Shown here one piece after another: positions 61,068-64,000 of a DNA stretch of 64,000 nucleotides. The first letter of the stretch is position 1. The number at the start of each line of letters is the position of its first letter. Below the pieces are notes generated by a model. It ran no database searches, was not told where the DNA came from, and saw nothing but the letters and a program-made list of their open reading frames with translations. This DNA is from Dermabacter sp. (GTDB lineage: Bacteria; Actinomycetota; Actinomycetes; Actinomycetales; Dermabacteraceae): positions 1-64,000 of the forward strand of contig JAUNTX010000002.1 of the NCBI GenBank assembly GCA_030538475.1. The letters run 5' to 3'. The translations under genes and the position numbers were made by a program.

Positions 61068-62096
61068 TTAGATGAAGAACGAGAAGCCGAAGGCGATGAG
61101 GACGGCGATCGGGGAGGTCACCATGCGGGTGAACAGCACCGCGGGCACGCCCACCGAGATCGTTTCCGGCTTCGCCTCTCCAAGCGAGAGGCCGACGGGG
61201 ATGAAGTCCGCGCCCACCTGGCCGTTGATCGCGAACAGGGTGGGCAGGGCGTACTGCACGGGCAGCGCCCCCATCCCGATCTGCGTGCCCATGAGCACGC
61301 CGACCACCTGGGCAATCGCCCCGCCCGGCCCGAGGATGGGCGAGAGGAACGGGAGGGCCACGATGATCGAGAGCAAGACCAGGCCGAACGGGTTGCTCGC
61401 GAGCGGCGTCACCGCATTCGCGAGCAGATCGGAGATGCCCGTGTAGTTCACGAAGCCGATGAGCAGACCCACGTACGCCATGAACGGGATGACCGTCTTG
61501 AGCATGATGTCGATGGACTGGCGGCCCGAGCTGAGCAGCGTGTTGATGATGTAGCCGATCGCGTTGCCGAAGCTGACCACGAACTTCGTGAAGCCCTTTG
61601 CTTCATACGCCGCGGGGGCGCTCGTGGTGCTGGCTGTGTCGGCAGCGGGTGTGGCAGCGGCGGTCTCCGTCGTGGTGGCGCCGACGGGGACGCCGGCGGA
61701 GGCGGCGGGAGCTGCGAGCGCAGCGTTCTCGGTCACCGAAATCTGCTTCACTCCCACGTCGGAGACGAAAATGTCCTCCGTGATGAACCGCGCGAGCGGC
61801 CCTGCGGGTGAGCCCGGGTACACGTCCACGGTGGGGATCCGCTTCTTCGGGTACACGCCGATTCGGGCGGTGCCGCCGCAGTTGATGACCGCGGCGAGGA
61901 CGCGCGCATCGTCGACGTGGTTGGTGAAGCCATCCACCACCTCGGCCCCGGACAGTTCTGCCATGCGCCGGGCGACGGGGTGGATGCCCCCGCCGGTCAC
62001 GGAGAGGATGACGTTTTTCTGGTCGGTGGGGGTCAGGGTGAGGCCCGTGCCCCAGCCGCTTCCGCCCTTACCCACATGAATGCTCGCGTAGCTCAT
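61068..62096 (-). CDS. srlE: PTS glucitol/sorbitol-type enzyme IIB(C)
   Basis: 342 residues. The IIB domain (1-150) has KGGSGWGTGL, the phosphocysteine in INCGGTARIGVYPKKRIPT and GPLARFITEDIFVSDVGV. An Ala/Thr linker of about 40 residues leads to a membrane part with the second half of the transporter (NYTGISDLLANAV to LGPGGAIAQVVGVLMG). It overlaps srlA by 4 bases. Together with srlA and srlB it forms a complete system. The substrate need not be glucitol; island context suggests a C4 or C5 polyol. Confidence 0.93.
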   Translation of the reverse strand: MSYASIHVGKGGSGWGTGLTLTPTDQKNVILSVTGGGIHPVARRMAELSGAEVVDGFTNHVDDARVLAAVINCGGTARIGVYPKKRIPTVDVYPGSPAGPLARFITEDIFVSDVGVKQISVTENAALAAPAASAGVPVGATTTETAAATPAADTASTTSAPAAYEAKGFTKFVVSFGNAIGYIINTLLSSGRQSIDIMLKTVIPFMAYVGLLIGFVNYTGISDLLANAVTPLASNPFGLVLLSIIVALPFLSPILGPGGAIAQVVGVLMGTQIGMGALPVQYALPTLFAINGQVGADFIPVGLSLGEAKPETISVGVPAVLFTRMVTSPIAVLIAFGFSFFI

Positions 62097-62698
62097 GCCA
62101 CTCCTCCTTGAATGTGCCCGGCGGCGTATTCTTCGTCGTACTTCGCGAACGTTGCTTCATGCCCACCGCGCTTGATGAGCAGGTTGGTCATCCACTGTGT
62201 TGCGAGTCCGCGGATGAGGATGACGACGATGCCCGTGCCGAAGTAGAGGATGGCGAGGGTCGCGTACTTTTCCGGGGCGATGGCGAGCACACCGGCGGAG
62301 ACGCCGGTCCACACGAAAATTTCGCCGGCGTTCGCGTGCGGGAACAGTGCCGTGACGGGGTGGACGAACGAGACGGCCGAATCGTAGAAGGCCGGCTTGT
62401 AGCGTTCGGGCAGGAACCTGCCGAACGTGTACGCCATCGGGTTGGTGAGCAGCAGGACGGCGAGGATCGGCATGATCGTGTAGCGCGTGACGGCGTACTT
62501 TCCCGCCCACTGCACGCCGCGCGTCACGCGCTCCTCACCGATCCACGTGGTGAGGGCGTACATGAAGGTCAACATGACCATGAGCAGGGGCAGCACCCCC
62601 GTCACGAGGCCCATGAAGGATTCGGCCGCGGCGTTGAAGATGCCGATGAAGTGCTCTGCGGCCCATGTCAGGGCGTTCATCACTGGGTTGTTGTTCAT
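62093..62698 (-). CDS. srlA: PTS glucitol/sorbitol-type enzyme IIC
   Basis: 201 residues, about four spans. The SrlA pattern is visible in WAAEHFIGIFNAAAESFMGLVTGVLP and SFVHPVTALFPHANAGEIFVWTGVSAG. It forms the membrane channel with the C-terminal half of SrlE. TAAGGAG precedes the ATG. A 95-base gap separates it from the UPF0047 gene upstream; GC-rich arms there could form a weak hairpin that adjusts expression. Confidence 0.93.
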   Translation of the reverse strand: MNNNPVMNALTWAAEHFIGIFNAAAESFMGLVTGVLPLLMVMLTFMYALTTWIGEERVTRGVQWAGKYAVTRYTIMPILAVLLLTNPMAYTFGRFLPERYKPAFYDSAVSFVHPVTALFPHANAGEIFVWTGVSAGVLAIAPEKYATLAILYFGTGIVVILIRGLATQWMTNLLIKRGGHEATFAKYDEEYAAGHIQGGVA

Positions 62699-62793
62699 GA
62701 AATCTCCTTAGCGTGCGTGATCGAGCATCGCTGCGAAGGCCCGTGGGTGCTGCGTCCGCGCATCACTCGTGGCCCTTCGTCGCGCCAGTGGGG

Positions 62794-63324
62794 TTAGTCC
62801 CCGGTCACGATGACGTGACACGTGCGGTCGCGCGCTCGGGCGCGATCGAAATCGACAAAGAAGAGGTATCCCGTTTCCCCGAAGGCCACGGCGCCGTCGA
62901 TCACGCCGACCACTTGCGAGGAGCCCAGCAGGTTTGCCTTGAGGTGGGCGTCGGCATTGAGGAGCTGGCGCCGGTCCCCGCCCGGCAGGAATGTGGGGGC
63001 CGACGGCCACGACTCGACCTCGGTGAAGTGCTCCTCACCCGGGTAGTGGTAGCCGCCGTGGGGCGGGAAGTCGGTCTGCGCGGGAAACAGGCGACCGAGC
63101 GCGGCATCGAGGTCCAGTTGGAGGAAGTCCGTGCCGTCCTCAAGCTGGTCGTGCGCGAACTCATCGAAGTACACGGCGCACGTGGTGTGCGGGGAGAGAA
63201 CCGTGGCCGTTCCCACCGTGATGCCACTGTCTGCGACGGCGGCGCGCACATCGGCGGTGATGTCCACGAACGTGGGGGTGGTGCCGTGACTGCGGAGGGT
63301 CAGGCGGCGGGCGAAGCTAGTCAT
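62794..63324 (-). CDS. UPF0047/YjbQ family protein
   Basis: 176 residues. HTTCAVYFDEF, HGGYHYPGEEHFTEVESW, the LLGSSQVVGVIDG strand and FVDFDRARARDRTCHVIVTGD are the family core, with the conserved His/Glu set intact. Some family members have secondary thiamine-phosphate synthase activity, but the true role is unknown. Here it lies 6 bases after a class II aldolase and before the PTS genes, so a role in sugar-phosphate handling is suggested. AAAGGTG before the ATG. Confidence 0.87.
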   Translation of the reverse strand: MTSFARRLTLRSHGTTPTFVDITADVRAAVADSGITVGTATVLSPHTTCAVYFDEFAHDQLEDGTDFLQLDLDAALGRLFPAQTDFPPHGGYHYPGEEHFTEVESWPSAPTFLPGGDRRQLLNADAHLKANLLGSSQVVGVIDGAVAFGETGYLFFVDFDRARARDRTCHVIVTGD

Positions 63325-63330
63325 GAGGAG

Positions 63331-64000
63331 TCACCTTTCGTTGCGGTTTTCGGTGGCCGGGCCCTCGTTCTCCGGGGTGGAGACGAGGTCAACGAACCGG
63401 GCCACGTCGGTCTCGACGGCGTGTTGGGCCGCGACGGCGAGCGTGGGAAAGAGCGTGCCTTTGCCTTCCTGGACGAGCGGCACCACCGCGTCATACGCCG
63501 CTCCGGCCGCGTACGTGTAGTAGTTGATTTTTCGGACGCCGCGGGCGATCGATGCGCGGTAGTCCTCGGCGCTCAGTCCGCTTCCGCCGTGCATGACGAG
63601 CGGCACTCCAGCGGTGTCGCGGAGGCGGGAAATCAGGGGAAGGTTGAGGGACGGAGCTTGGCGATAGAGGCCGTGGACGGTGCCGAAAGAGGCGGCCAGG
63701 CAGTCCACGCCGGTGCGCTCGACGAACTCGCGCGCCTGGTCGGGGTCGGTGAAGAGGGTCGAGTCGGCGATGCCCTGCGAGGGGTTGCCGTTCTCGTTGC
63801 CGGTCATAACGCCGAGTTCCCCTTCGACCGCGACGCCGCGTTCGTGGGCCATCGCCACCACGTCCGCCGTGAGGCGCACGTTGGTCTCAAAGGGGTGCCG
63901 GGAGCCGTCGATCATGCACGAGTTGAAGCCGATCTCGAGCCCCCGCTCGATGTATTCGCGGTCCTCGCCGTGATCCACGTGGACCACGAACGGGGCGGGC
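63331..64000 (-). CDS. Class II ketose-(bis)phosphate aldolase (5' end off window)
   Basis: C-terminal 222 residues or so of a zinc aldolase (FbaA/GatY family). HVDHGED holds a zinc His, and NSCMIDGSRHPFETNV, VAVEGELG, FGTVHGLY (second zinc His) and PLVMHGGSG (third) follow. The phosphate-binding end reads KINYYTYAAGAAYDAV instead of the KINVNTD of FBP aldolases, so the substrate differs, possibly a monophosphate. First visible gene of the PTS operon; the start and promoter lie beyond the window. Confidence 0.88.
   Translation of the reverse strand, partial: PAPFVVHVDHGEDREYIERGLEIGFNSCMIDGSRHPFETNVRLTADVVAMAHERGVAVEGELGVMTGNENGNPSQGIADSTLFTDPDQAREFVERTGVDCLAASFGTVHGLYRQAPSLNLPLISRLRDTAGVPLVMHGGSGLSAEDYRASIARGVRKINYYTYAAGAAYDAVVPLVQEGKGTLFPTLAVAAQHAVETDVARFVDLVSTPENEGPATENRNER

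Overview
The window is GC-rich (about two thirds G+C, strongly in third codon positions), densely packed bacterial DNA from an actinomycete (Actinomycetota). Supporting signs are the MoxR/DUF58/transglutaminase triad, an rmlC-rmlD fusion, the short SRP RNA with a UGAC loop, MetPS-type methionine uptake and many leaderless genes. The exported proteins carrying a SRRxxxKGVAWAAPT signal remind me of Dermabacteraceae, but I hold that family placement with low confidence.

Layout. 1-9.6 kb: secreted 5'-nucleotidase with two poly-C tracts, type II NADH dehydrogenase, the moxR/DUF58/transglutaminase operon and a surface protein. 9.6-11.9 kb: a hipBA toxin-antitoxin pair between two copies of a 79-bp repeat taken from a tiny membrane-protein gene. 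11.9-15.4 kb: dTDP-rhamnose synthesis (rmlA, rmlB, rmlCD fusion). 15.5-27 kb: amidase, dnaX, an ABC exporter with its two-component system, two membrane proteins and the SRP RNA. 27-34.6 kb: metP/metS, tRNA-Ser(GGA), an ABC exporter, three paralogous exported proteins and one further Tat protein. 34.8-44.5 kb: antiporter, an OmpA-like lipoprotein with eight 17-residue repeats, a purine permease fused to an OHCU-decarboxylase-like domain, a flavin monooxygenase/reductase pair, acetyltransferase, Nudix, CPBP protease and TetR regulator.

44.6-64 kb is one large catabolic island. It holds relatives of all three Brucella erythritol isomerases (EryC-like TIM barrel, TpiA2/EryH-like triosephosphate-isomerase homologue, RpiB/EryI). 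It also has an SDR dehydrogenase and a DhaKL-type kinase as known from tetritol/erythrulose use, a DUF1537 kinase with a 3-hydroxyisobutyrate-type dehydrogenase as known from four-carbon sugar acids, and two GntP permeases. A glucitol-type PTS (srlA/E/B, gutM) is linked to an SAF-domain oxidoreductase, a UPF0047 protein and a class II aldolase. Regulators are one GntR/FCD and one SorC protein. A palindrome close to AATCCTATAGGATT recurs seven times and lies before six of the transcription units, which ties most of the island into one regulon.

My reading is that the island funnels C4 polyols and C4 sugar acids into D-erythrose 4-phosphate and triose phosphate. PTS phosphorylation may replace the EryA kinase and the SAF oxidoreductase may replace EryB. 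This is inference from family membership and context. The strongest single-gene oddity is the permease/OHCU fusion, whose decarboxylase domain has Tyr where the catalytic His should be.
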